From Actinomycetales bacterium Ga0077552 (lineage in GTDB: Bacteria > Actinomycetota > Actinomycetes > Actinomycetales > Microbacteriaceae): a stretch of 10,186 nucleotides of DNA. Both the position numbers and the translations under genes were made by a program. Of this stretch, positions 1 through 6,047 are shown one piece after another. The stretch is from assembly GCA_001464255.1 (NCBI GenBank), contig LNFD01000370.1, positions 1-10,186 of the forward strand, given 5' to 3'. The notes beneath the pieces were generated by a model. That model saw only the letters and a program-made list of their open reading frames with translations. It was not told the origin of the DNA and made no database searches. Positions within the stretch are counted from its first letter, which is position 1, and the number at the start of each line of letters is the position of its first letter.

Positions 1-453
1 AGTCGGTGTAGTAGTCGACGCTGTCGATGTCGATCGGGGCGTCGGACGTGTTCGTAATGACGAGGCTCGCCCGCACCAGGTCGCTGCCGGCGTACACGCG
101 GATCTCCGCGACGATCGAGAGGCCGGCATAGACGAAGGTCGGGTTGGTCACGGTGCACGTGAGCACCAGGTCGCCCGTCGCCCCGTCGATCGACTGGTCG
201 ATCGAGGCGTCGCTCTCGCACCCGACGCCCTCATCGCTCAGGCTCAGGGCCGCCGATGTGATCGAGGTCTGGGCGGCGCCGTCCCAGATGTCGGTGTACT
301 CGCTGCTCGTGTCGGGGAAGACCAGGTAGACGTCATCGACGTAGAAATTGCTGCTCGAGAACTCCCAGTTGCCGAGACCGAAGACGATGTCGTTGCCATC
401 CCAGGGTGCGGCGGCGGGACGGCGAGCACAGCGGCAGGGACGAGCTTCTTCAC
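1..453 (-). pseudogene. Secreted/cell-surface protein, partial, frameshifted after the signal sequence
   Basis: I do not recognise the family. The gene opens with GTG at 451-453, encoding MKKLVPAAVLAV, a positively charged and hydrophobic start typical of an exported protein. The frame is then lost. From the CCC complementary to 416-418 a different frame reads as a convincing extracellular protein for about 139 residues to the window edge: PAAAPWDGNDIVFG, then FYVDDVYLVFP, two cysteines (GVGCESD and LTCTV) and beta-rich Ser/Thr/Asp sequence. Adding one C to the CCC run would join the parts, but the hydrophobic core would be short for a signal peptide. A larger deletion, not just one base, is therefore possible. 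The 3' end lies outside the window. No clear Shine-Dalgarno precedes the GTG. It could be a decayed gene or a sequence error in an intact one. Confidence 0.6.
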
Positions 454-572
454 GGGGGATCCATTGATCGGGAAAAGGGATGCAGTTCAGATTAGCGGAA
501 AGACTGTCATTCGTCGCGCACTCGTTCCTCGACCATCCCGCCGCCGATCATCAGCGATGGCGACGTCGGCGA
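454..572. other. Intergenic region, no gene seen
   Basis: These 119 bp separate the SseB-like gene from the secreted-protein gene, both on the minus strand. The stretch is less GC-rich than its neighbours around 470-520. On the minus strand it contains TAATCT (491-496), which could serve as a -10 element for the secreted-protein gene, but no matching -35 is visible. I see no convincing terminator hairpin and no small open frame with a usable start. Confidence 0.35.
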
Positions 573-1008
573 CTATTCGCGCGGCAGGCGCAGCGCGTCG
601 AGCACGTCCTGCGGCTCGGCCTGCATCGCGTGCGGGCCGGCCACGTCGAACCACACGGCCTCCAGCACGCCGAGGTTCTGCTCGATGAAGTCGGCGAGCG
701 TCTCGCCGTCGTACGGCAGCACGCGGTGCTCGGGCTCGTCGGGCACCATCGCGATGTAGGTCTGCGGGCTCGAGAACAGCAGCAGCATGTACTTGTCGGC
801 CTCGCCGCGGCGGAACACCCGCACCTGCGCCGGCCCCTCGACAGGCAGCAGCGGCACGATCACGCGGTCGTTGCGCAGGGCGCTCGAGGGCCGCGTCCAG
901 TCGCTGCTCGGGGGGGAGCAGCGAGGGAGGCAGAGGGGCGAGGTGGCCGGAGGCGGTGCGGCGCGGTTGCGAGGAACCGGGACGTTTCGCGGGCTTCTTC
1001 TTGGGCAT
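573..1008 (-). pseudogene. SseB-like protein, frameshifted at a 7-base C run
   Basis: Two frames together make one sensible protein of about 144 residues. The first part starts at ATG 1006-1008 and reads MPKKKPAKRPGSSQ, a Lys/Pro-rich basic tail, up to PLPPSLLPP. The second part runs SSDWTRPSSALRNDRVIVPL, then a compact alpha/beta domain (VRVFRRGEADKYMLLLFSS, YIAMVPDEPEHRVLPYDGE, LADFIEQNLGVLEAVWFDV) ending DALRLPRE at TAG 573-575. Frames switch in the seven Gs at 910-916 of the plus strand; six instead of seven would restore one reading frame. The folded part resembles the SseB N-terminal domain family, whose role in actinobacteria is not settled, so the name is tentative. It lies 19 bp downstream of the 207-residue membrane-protein gene. 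A sequencing indel in the homopolymer is the simplest explanation; true inactivation or phase variation are alternatives. Confidence 0.6.
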
Positions 1009-1015
1009 CCCGTTC

Positions 1016-1021
1016 AGCCTA
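1016..1021 (-). promoter_or_regulatory. Candidate -10 element (TAGGCT), leaderless start of the SseB-like gene
   Basis: On the minus strand TAGGCT is followed by seven bases and then the ATG of the SseB-like gene. This places a transcription start at or next to the A of ATG. There is no Shine-Dalgarno and no recognisable -35. It lies inside the 19 bp gap after the upstream gene. Confidence 0.4.
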
Positions 1022-1027
1022 CGGCGG

Positions 1028-1651
1028 CTAGTTGAGGATGAACGGCCGGTCGCCGTCGCTCTCGAACTCTCCGACGCTCACGCTCAAGCGGTAGGTCGCG
1101 CCGCCGGCGACGACGGGGTCGCGCTCGGAGGTGCAGTCGTCGGCGCTCGAGCGCGTGCGGCTCCACGCGAAGGGCGAGCTCGAGAGGGGTTCGCCGGGCT
1201 CGAGGGTGACCTCGGCCGGCACTCCCGGCTCTTGGCAGTCGGTCGAGGCCCAGATGCGGTCGCTGCCCGAGGTGATGACGTAGCTCTGCACGTCGCTGCC
1301 GGCCTGCAGCGTGCACGCCGTCGTGCCGGTGTTGAGCAGCGTGAGCGAGAGCAGCGGCTGCTGGCCGGCGGCGTAGACCTCGGCGTCGGTCACGGGCGTC
1401 ACCGTCACCTGCGAGGGAGTGCAGGCGGTCGCGGGGCCGGCCGCGGGCTCATCGCCCGGCTCGTCCGGCGCGGCCGTCTCCGTGCTCTGCGGGTCGGGGG
1501 TCGGCTGCTCGGCGGGCGCTCCCGTGCCAGGGCGCACGATGATGAGCACGATGATGATGAGCACGGCGAGCACCCCGAGGCCCACGACGAGGCGTCGGCG
1601 CCAGTAGACCTGCGGGGGCAGCGGCCCGACGGGGTTGCGGATCGTCGACAT
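1028..1651 (-). CDS. Single-pass membrane protein with extracytoplasmic four-cysteine domain
   Basis: Hypothetical protein of 207 residues. Residues 1-20 are a short cytoplasmic tail ending WRRR. Residues 21-39 are a very hydrophobic membrane segment (VVGLGVLAVLIIIVLIIV), giving a type II, outside-facing topology. Residues 41-76 are a Pro/Glu/Thr/Ala-rich linker. The rest is a beta-rich domain with four cysteines (77, 113, 139, 173), which could form two disulphides outside the cell. The pattern (TPVTDAEVYAAGQQPLLSLT, LLNTGTTACTL, and a late stretch near SVGEFESDGDRPFILN) resembles the small extracytoplasmic beta-sandwich domains common on actinobacterial membrane proteins. No enzymatic motif is visible. 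It starts 73 bp after argA and is followed closely by the SseB-like gene. The start at 1651 is supported by a correctly placed TACCCT element, not by a Shine-Dalgarno site. Confidence 0.85.
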   Translation of the reverse strand: MSTIRNPVGPLPPQVYWRRRLVVGLGVLAVLIIIVLIIVRPGTGAPAEQPTPDPQSTETAAPDEPGDEPAAGPATACTPSQVTVTPVTDAEVYAAGQQPLLSLTLLNTGTTACTLQAGSDVQSYVITSGSDRIWASTDCQEPGVPAEVTLEPGEPLSSSPFAWSRTRSSADDCTSERDPVVAGGATYRLSVSVGEFESDGDRPFILN

Positions 1652-1657
1652 GCCGAC

Positions 1658-1663
1658 AGGGTA
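1658..1663 (-). promoter_or_regulatory. Candidate -10 element (TACCCT), leaderless start of the 207-residue gene
   Basis: The minus strand reads TACCCT, six bases (GTCGGC), then ATG. No Shine-Dalgarno is present. The spacing would place the transcript start at the A of ATG. Confidence 0.45.
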
Positions 1664-1681
1664 GGCCCGGTGCGCGGCCGC

Positions 1682-1696
1682 GGCGGGATGCCCGCC
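1682..1696 (-). terminator. Weak candidate hairpin after argA
   Basis: GGCGGG, loop ATG, CCCGCC: a perfect 6 bp GC stem with a 3-base loop, 28 bp after the argA stop. No T tract follows on the minus strand. It could end argA transcription or be chance in GC-rich sequence. Confidence 0.25.
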
Positions 1697-1724
1697 CGGC
1701 GTGTGCCCGAACGCTCAGGCGCTT

Positions 1725-2240
1725 CTACAGAACCTTGAGCATGCGCGTGTTGCCGAGCGTGTTCGGCTTGACGCGCGAGAGGTCGAGGAACTCGGCGACA
1801 CCCTCGTCGGGCGAGCGCACGAGCTCGGCGTACACCTCGGGGTCGACGAGCAGCTGCTCGTCGATGGGCGCGAAACCGTGCCGGCCGAAGAACGCGACCT
1901 CGAAGGTCAGGCAGAACAGGCGCTGCAGGCCGAGCTCGCGCGCGTCGTCTTCGAGGCTTTCGAGCAGCGCGTGCCCGACGCCGCGGCCGCGCCACGTATC
2001 GCTCGTCGCGAGGGTGCGGATCTCGCCGAGATCTTCCCAGATCACGTGCACGGCGCCGCAGCCAATGACCTCGCCCGTCGCGTCGTCGACGGCCACGCGG
2101 AACTCTTGCAACGACTCGAAGAACACGACGAGCTCTTTGCCGAGCAGGATGCCGCGTTGCACGAGCGGTTCGACGAGCTGCTTGATCGCGCGCACATCGC
2201 TCGTGCGCGCGCGCCGCACGCTGAACCCGGTAACCGTCAC
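1725..2240 (-). CDS. argA: Amino-acid N-acetyltransferase (single-domain ArgA, GNAT fold)
   Basis: This 171-residue enzyme most likely transfers acetyl from acetyl-CoA to glutamate, the first step of arginine synthesis (EC 2.3.1.1), in the cytoplasm. It is a lone GNAT domain without the amino-acid-kinase domain of E. coli ArgA, like the M. tuberculosis enzyme Rv2747 of about 174 residues. Visible family features are GCGAVHVIWEDLGEIRTLA (60-78), the acetyl-CoA pyrophosphate loop RGRGVGHALL (84-93), FEVAFFGRHGF (113-123) and the conserved C-terminal stretch EGVAEFLDLSRVKPNTLGNT (146-165). The last stretch is highly characteristic of this family. The GTG start at 2238-2240 lacks a Shine-Dalgarno but has TAGGCT six bases before it. 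A strong hairpin lies between it and clpC, so it is probably transcribed separately. It is not next to other arg genes here. A related GNAT enzyme with another amine substrate is less likely. Confidence 0.85.
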   Translation of the reverse strand: MTVTGFSVRRARTSDVRAIKQLVEPLVQRGILLGKELVVFFESLQEFRVAVDDATGEVIGCGAVHVIWEDLGEIRTLATSDTWRGRGVGHALLESLEDDARELGLQRLFCLTFEVAFFGRHGFAPIDEQLLVDPEVYAELVRSPDEGVAEFLDLSRVKPNTLGNTRMLKVL

Positions 2241-2246
2241 GTCGCA

Positions 2247-2252
2247 AGCCTA
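2247..2252 (-). promoter_or_regulatory. Candidate -10 element (TAGGCT), leaderless start of argA
   Basis: The minus strand reads TAGGCT, six bases (TGCGAC), then the GTG of argA. No Shine-Dalgarno is present. The element lies just beyond the terminator-like hairpin that follows clpC, a sensible place for an independent promoter. Confidence 0.45.
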
Positions 2253-2270
2253 CGGCCGCCGCCACGCCGA

Positions 2271-2302
2271 AGCGCCCCGGCCGGGTGACCGGTCGGGGCG
2301 CT
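2271..2302 (-). terminator. Strong hairpin downstream of clpC (candidate terminator)
   Basis: AGCGCCCCG at 2271-2279 pairs perfectly with CGGGGCGCT at 2294-2302. Inside, GCCGG (2280-2284) pairs with CCGGT (2289-2293), with one G-T wobble, around a 4-base loop GTGA. The stem is 14 bp. It lies 41 bp past the clpC stop and 30 bp before the argA start. No T tract follows on the minus strand, as is common for hairpin terminators proposed in actinobacteria. Confidence 0.6.
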
Positions 2303-2343
2303 GACGGGGTGCGGGCATCCGGTGATCAGATGCTCGGCGCGGG

Positions 2344-4842
2344 CTACTCGACAGGCGGCAGCTCGGCCGATGCGGCCGAAGGGCCGGCCTCGACCGCGGC
2401 GAGCTCCTTGCGCGTCGTGGCGAAGGTGAACGCACCGTCGACGAAGTCGACCGCGACGTGGTCGCCCGCGTTGAGCTCGCCGTGCAGGATGCGCTCGCTC
2501 AGCGCGTCTTCGATCTCGTGCTGCACCGCGCGCCGCAGCGGGCGGGCGCCGAGCGTCGGATCCCAGCCGACCTTGATGAGCTGCGCCTTGGCGGCGTCGC
2601 TCACCTCGATCGTCATGTCGCGGTCGAGCAGGCGCTCGCGCAGGCGCTTCACGAAGAGGTCGACGATCTGCAGCAGCTCGTCCTGGTTCAGCTGCGGGAA
2701 GACGATCGTCTCGTCGACGCGGTTGAGGAATTCGGGCTTGAAGTGCTTCTTGAGCTCCTCCACAACCTTGGCGCGCATGGCCGAGTACGACGCCGCGGCG
2801 TTGCCCTCGAGCGTGAAGCCCACGGGGCCACCCGTGATGTCTTTCGTGCCGAGGTTGGTCGTCATGATGATGACCGTGTTCTTGAAGTCGACGACGCGGC
2901 CCTGACCGTCGGTCAAACGACCCTCTTCGAGCACCTGCAGCAGCGAGTTGAAGATGTCGGGGTGCGCCTTCTCGATCTCGTCGAAGAGCACGACGCTGAA
3001 CGGCTTGCGGCGCACCTTCTCGGTGAGCTGGCCGCCCTCCTCGAAGCCGACGAAGCCGGGAGGGGCTCCGAACAGGCGCGAGACGGTGTGCTTCTCACCG
3101 TACTCCGACATGTCGAGCGCGATGAGCGCGCCCTCGTCGTCGAAGAGGAACTCGGCGAGCGCCTTGGCGAGCTCGGTCTTTCCGACACCGGTGGGGCCGG
3201 CGAAGATGAACGAGCCCGAGGGGCGCTTCGGGTCTTTCAGACCCGCGCGCGTGCGGCGGATCGTCTTGGCGAGCACCGAGATCGCCTCCTCCTGGCCGAT
3301 GACCCGCTGGTGCAGGGCCTTCTCCATGAAGATGAGGCGAGAGCTCTCCTCCTCCGTCAGCTTGAAGACGGGGATGCCCGTGGCCTGCGCGAGCACCTCG
3401 GCGATGACGCCCTCGTCGACGGTGCCGCTCGCGGCGACCTCGCCCGCGCGCCACTGCTTCTCGAGACGCAGCCGCTCACCGAGCAGCTTCTTCTCGTCGT
3501 CGCGCAGGCTCGCGGCCTTCTCGAAGTCCTGGTTCTCGATCGCCAGTTCCTTCTCGGTGCGCACGGCCGCGATCTTCTCGTCGAACTCGCGCAGCTCGGG
3601 CGGTGCCGAGAGGATCGACAGGCGCAGGCGGGCGCCGGCCTCGTCGATCAGGTCGATCGCCTTATCGGGCAGGAAGCGGTCTTGCACGTAGCGGTCGGCC
3701 AGGTTCACCGCGGCGACGATCGCGCCGTCGGTGATCGAGACCTTGTGGAATGCCTCGTACTTGTCGCGAAGCCCCTTCAAGATGTTGATGGCGTGCGGCA
3801 GCGAGGGCTCATTGACCTGCACGGGCTGGAAGCGCCGCTCGAGCGCGGCATCCTTCTCGAAGTGCTTGCGGTACTCGTCGAGCGTCGTCGCACCGATCGT
3901 CTGCAGCTCGCCGCGGGCGAGCAGCGGCTTCAGGATGCTCGCCGCATCGATCGCGCCCTCGGCGGCACCCGCACCCACGAGGGTGTGGATCTCGTCGATG
4001 AAGACGATGATGTCGCCGCGCGTGCGGATCTCCTTCGTGACCTTCTTCAGGCGCTCCTCGAAGTCGCCGCGGTAGCGGCTGCCGGCGATGAGCGAGCCGA
4101 GGTCGAGCGAGTACAGCTGCTTGTCCTTGAGCGTCTCGGGCACCTCGCCCTTGACGATCGCCTGGGCGAGGCCCTCGACGACGGCGGTCTTGCCGACGCC
4201 GGGCTCGCCAATGAGCACGGGGTTGTTCTTCGAGCGGCGCGAGAGAATCTGCATGACCCGCTCGGCCTCCTTCTCGCGCCCGATGACGGGGTCGAGCTTG
4301 CCTTCGCGCGCGGCCGCGGTGAGGTTGCGGCCGAACTGGTCGAGCACCTGCGAGCCCTTGTCGGGGCTCGGGCTGTCGCCGCCGACGGCGACGGCCTCTT
4401 TGCCCTGATAGCCCGAGAGCAGCTGGATGACCTGCTGGCGCACGCGGTTGAGGTCGGCGCCGAGCTTGACGAGCACCTGTGCGGCCACGCCCTCGCCCTC
4501 TCGAATGAGGCCGAGCAGGATGTGCTCGGTGCCGATGTAGTTGTGGCCGAGCTGCAGCGCCTCGCGCAGGCTCAGCTCGAGCACCTTCTTGGCGCGCGGC
4601 GTGAACGGGATGTGCCCGGTCGGCTGCTGCTGCCCCTGCCCGATGATGTCTTGCACCTGCTCGCGCACGGCGTCGAGCGAGATGCTCAGCGACTCGAGGG
4701 CCTTGGCGGCGACGCCCTCGCCCTCGTGGATGAGGCCGAGGAGGATGTGCTCGGTACCGATGTAGTTGTGGTTGAGCATCTTGGCTTCTTCTTGCGCCAG
4801 CACCACCACACGACGGGCCCGGTCGGTGAACCGTTCGAACAT
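2344..4842 (-). CDS. clpC: ATP-dependent Clp protease ATP-binding subunit ClpC
   Basis: An 832-residue Hsp100/AAA+ unfoldase that threads proteins into the ClpP peptidase in the cytoplasm. The order is classic for ClpC: two Clp_N repeats (about 5-140, each with NYIGTEHILLGLI); first AAA+ domain with Walker A GEPGVGKT (212-219), Walker B VFIDE (280-284) and RYRGDFEERL (257-266); a middle domain with a UVR-like stretch QDFEKAASLRDDEKKL (438-453); second AAA+ domain with Walker A GPTGVGKT (549-556) and Walker B LFDEIEKAHPD (619-629); and a VGF tripeptide (674-676) where ClpP-binding loops sit. The C-terminal Clp domain includes DPTLGARPLRRA. The acidic tail is short. The ATG at 4840-4842 has a good AGGAG eight bases upstream. 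It is transcribed alone, divergently from the pirin gene, and a ClgR-type box lies upstream. One detail: the second pore loop reads GFVG where GYVG is usual. Confidence 0.98.
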   Translation of the reverse strand: MFERFTDRARRVVVLAQEEAKMLNHNYIGTEHILLGLIHEGEGVAAKALESLSISLDAVREQVQDIIGQGQQQPTGHIPFTPRAKKVLELSLREALQLGHNYIGTEHILLGLIREGEGVAAQVLVKLGADLNRVRQQVIQLLSGYQGKEAVAVGGDSPSPDKGSQVLDQFGRNLTAAAREGKLDPVIGREKEAERVMQILSRRSKNNPVLIGEPGVGKTAVVEGLAQAIVKGEVPETLKDKQLYSLDLGSLIAGSRYRGDFEERLKKVTKEIRTRGDIIVFIDEIHTLVGAGAAEGAIDAASILKPLLARGELQTIGATTLDEYRKHFEKDAALERRFQPVQVNEPSLPHAINILKGLRDKYEAFHKVSITDGAIVAAVNLADRYVQDRFLPDKAIDLIDEAGARLRLSILSAPPELREFDEKIAAVRTEKELAIENQDFEKAASLRDDEKKLLGERLRLEKQWRAGEVAASGTVDEGVIAEVLAQATGIPVFKLTEEESSRLIFMEKALHQRVIGQEEAISVLAKTIRRTRAGLKDPKRPSGSFIFAGPTGVGKTELAKALAEFLFDDEGALIALDMSEYGEKHTVSRLFGAPPGFVGFEEGGQLTEKVRRKPFSVVLFDEIEKAHPDIFNSLLQVLEEGRLTDGQGRVVDFKNTVIIMTTNLGTKDITGGPVGFTLEGNAAASYSAMRAKVVEELKKHFKPEFLNRVDETIVFPQLNQDELLQIVDLFVKRLRERLLDRDMTIEVSDAAKAQLIKVGWDPTLGARPLRRAVQHEIEDALSERILHGELNAGDHVAVDFVDGAFTFATTRKELAAVEAGPSAASAELPPVE
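4481..4546 (-). repeat. Internal repeat copy 2 (second Clp_N repeat of clpC)
   Basis: This 66 bp stretch is a near copy of 4706-4771; I count 60 of 66 bases identical. It encodes HNYIGTEHILLGLIREGEGV and two following alanines, differing from the other copy at one residue (R for H). Confidence 0.85.
4706..4771 (-). repeat. Internal repeat copy 1 (first Clp_N repeat of clpC)
   Basis: Partner of 4481-4546. It encodes HNYIGTEHILLGLIHEGEGV and two following alanines. The two copies are 225 bp apart, matching the known duplication of the Clp N-terminal motif. Confidence 0.85.
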
Positions 4843-4850
4843 CTCGCACT

Positions 4851-4855
4851 CTCCT
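4851..4855 (-). promoter_or_regulatory. Ribosome binding site of clpC
   Basis: The minus strand reads AGGAG, eight bases (AGTGCGAG), then ATG. This fixes the clpC start at 4842 and contrasts with the leaderless-looking starts of several neighbours. Confidence 0.7.
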
Positions 4856-4925
4856 CACGCGATTCCGACGCAGGATGCGGAGCCGCTGTATCGAGGGTAA
4901 CCAGCGCACCCTGCGTTAACTGCCC

Positions 4926-4954
4926 CTGTTCGCCGTAGGCGTGACACTGTTCGC
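4926..4954 (+). repeat. Direct repeat CTGTTCGC x2, 21 bp apart
   Basis: CTGTTCGC occurs at 4926-4933 and again at 4947-4954. The start-to-start distance of 21 bp is two helical turns, so both would face the same side of the DNA. The first copy is half of the ClgR-type box. The second has no inverted partner. Confidence 0.5.
4928..4945 (-). promoter_or_regulatory. Candidate ClgR-binding box upstream of clpC
   Basis: The minus strand reads GTCACGCCTACGGCGAAC. As I recall it, the ClgR consensus from Corynebacterium is WNNWCGCYNANRGCGWWS. The site matches every defined position except the first, including the CGC-N5-GCG core. ClgR is a Cro/XRE-type activator of clpC and clpP1P2 in several actinobacteria. 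The site ends 85 bp before the clpC ATG, leaving room for a promoter between them, though I see no convincing -10 or -35 there. ClgR itself is not in this window. Confidence 0.6.
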
Positions 4955-5049
4955 AACTCAGGCTGTGGTGCCGAATGTGCGGCAGTACCGCTGCACATCG
5001 GCCGGTTCAGCATGAGTTACGAACACAACCCCCACCAGTCAGGGCGACG

Positions 5050-5055
5050 TAGGGT
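5050..5055 (+). promoter_or_regulatory. Candidate -10 element (TAGGGT), leaderless start of the pirin gene
   Basis: TAGGGT is followed by six bases (GAGCGG) and then GTG at 5062. No standard Shine-Dalgarno with good spacing is seen, although the GGG could act weakly as one. No clear -35 is present. The hexamer overlaps an 8 bp tandem duplication (5052-5067). Confidence 0.4.
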
Positions 5056-5067
5056 GAGCGGGTGAGC
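5052..5067 (+). repeat. Perfect 8 bp tandem duplication over the pirin start
   Basis: GGGTGAGC occurs twice without a gap, at 5052-5059 and 5060-5067. The second copy contains the pirin GTG. The first contains another GTG (5054-5056) whose frame is GTG AGC GGG TGA, with its TGA overlapping the real GTG. Confidence 0.7.
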
Positions 5068-6033
5068 AACCTCGAGACCGAGCCCGACGAGCTCGTCAAC
5101 CACGACGGGCCCGCGGCGGGCATCCTGGTGCTCGAACCGCGCGAGGTGCCGCTCGGCGGGCCCCGCGCGATGACCGTGCGCCGCACGCTGCCGCAGCGCG
5201 GGCGCAGCCTCATCGGCGCCTGGTGCTTCGTCGACCACTACGGCCCCGACGACGTGGCCGAGACGGGCGGCATGACGGTGCCGCCGCATCCGCACACGGG
5301 GCTGCAGACGGTGAGCTGGCTGTTCGAGGGCGAGGTCGAGCACCGCGACTCGAGCGGCGCGCGGGCGCGTGTGCGCCCGCGCGAAGTCAACCTGATGACG
5401 GCGGGTCGAGGCATCCAGCATTCCGAAGTGTCGACGCCCGACACTGTGCGCCTCCACGGCGCACAACTATGGATCGCCCTGCCCGACCGCGACCGGCACA
5501 CCGCCCCGTTCTTCGAGCACGCCGAGCCGGCGCCCATCACGGTCGGCGCCGCGACGCTGCGCGTCTTCGTCGGCACGCTCGCCGGGTCGGCCGCGAGCCC
5601 CGTGCGCACCTTCACGGCCCTCGTCGGCGCGCAACTCGACCTGCCGGCCGGCACGAGCGTCGACCTGCCCGTCGACCCGCGTTTCGAGCACGGCCTGCTG
5701 GTGGATGCGGGCACCGCGCTGCTCGACGGCGTCGAGATCCCCAGCGCCCACCTCGGCTACGCGGCCCCGGGTCGCTCGTCGGTGCGGATCGCGGCCGGCG
5801 ACTCCCCCGTGCGCGCGCTGCTACTGGGCGGCGAGCCCCTCGGCGAGCCCATCGTCATGTGGTGGAACTTCATCGCCCGCGACCACGACGAGATCGTCGC
5901 GTTGCGCGAGCAGTGGCAGGGCGAGGTGATCGACGGCGGCGACGCGGCGGGTCGGTTCGGCACCGTCGCGGGCTGGGAGCACGCGCTGCCCGCCCCGGTC
6001 ATGCCCGACGTGCGGCTGCGCCCGCGCGACTGA
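5062..6033 (+). CDS. Pirin family protein (bicupin)
   Basis: This 323-residue protein has the pirin N-terminal cupin with its metal ligands: PPHPHTGLQTVSWLFEGEVE (74-93, His76 and His78) and GRGIQHSE (115-122, His120 and Glu122). The spacing matches human pirin (His56, His58, His101, Glu103), so a bound Fe or similar metal is expected. The pirin C-terminal cupin follows, with LLLGGEPLGEPIVMWWNFIA (253-272) as its hallmark. Pirins have been reported variously as quercetin dioxygenases, redox sensors and enzyme partners, and the sequence does not tell which applies. It has no signal peptide and is probably cytoplasmic. The GTG at 5062-5064 is the only reasonable start, because the frame of the earlier GTG at 5054 stops after three codons. 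It is divergent from clpC, so their promoters share 219 bp, and convergent with the 66-residue gene, 14 bp away. Confidence 0.93.
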   Translation: MSNLETEPDELVNHDGPAAGILVLEPREVPLGGPRAMTVRRTLPQRGRSLIGAWCFVDHYGPDDVAETGGMTVPPHPHTGLQTVSWLFEGEVEHRDSSGARARVRPREVNLMTAGRGIQHSEVSTPDTVRLHGAQLWIALPDRDRHTAPFFEHAEPAPITVGAATLRVFVGTLAGSAASPVRTFTALVGAQLDLPAGTSVDLPVDPRFEHGLLVDAGTALLDGVEIPSAHLGYAAPGRSSVRIAAGDSPVRALLLGGEPLGEPIVMWWNFIARDHDEIVALREQWQGEVIDGGDAAGRFGTVAGWEHALPAPVMPDVRLRPRD

Positions 6034-6047
6034 GGGTCGGGGCCGGG

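Noticed and set aside
1541..1570. Short GATGATGAGCAC-type repeats, possible microsatellite
   Set aside because: They encode the Ile/Val membrane segment (LIIIVLIIV) of the 207-residue protein, so the repetition follows from the hydrophobic helix.
2458..4938. Open frame of 826 codons on the plus strand, opposite clpC
   Set aside because: Its composition (Arg, Leu, Val, Asp, Glu, Ala strings such as VERDAQRLEGL) is what the complement of a high-GC gene with strong third-position bias produces. The minus strand encodes a full, unmistakable ClpC.
6036..6041. CCCGAC (6004-6009) pairing with GTCGGG (6036-6041) as a pirin terminator
   Set aside because: The stem is only six base pairs around a 26-base loop and includes the stop codon. 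The hairpin at 6062-6086 is a better candidate.
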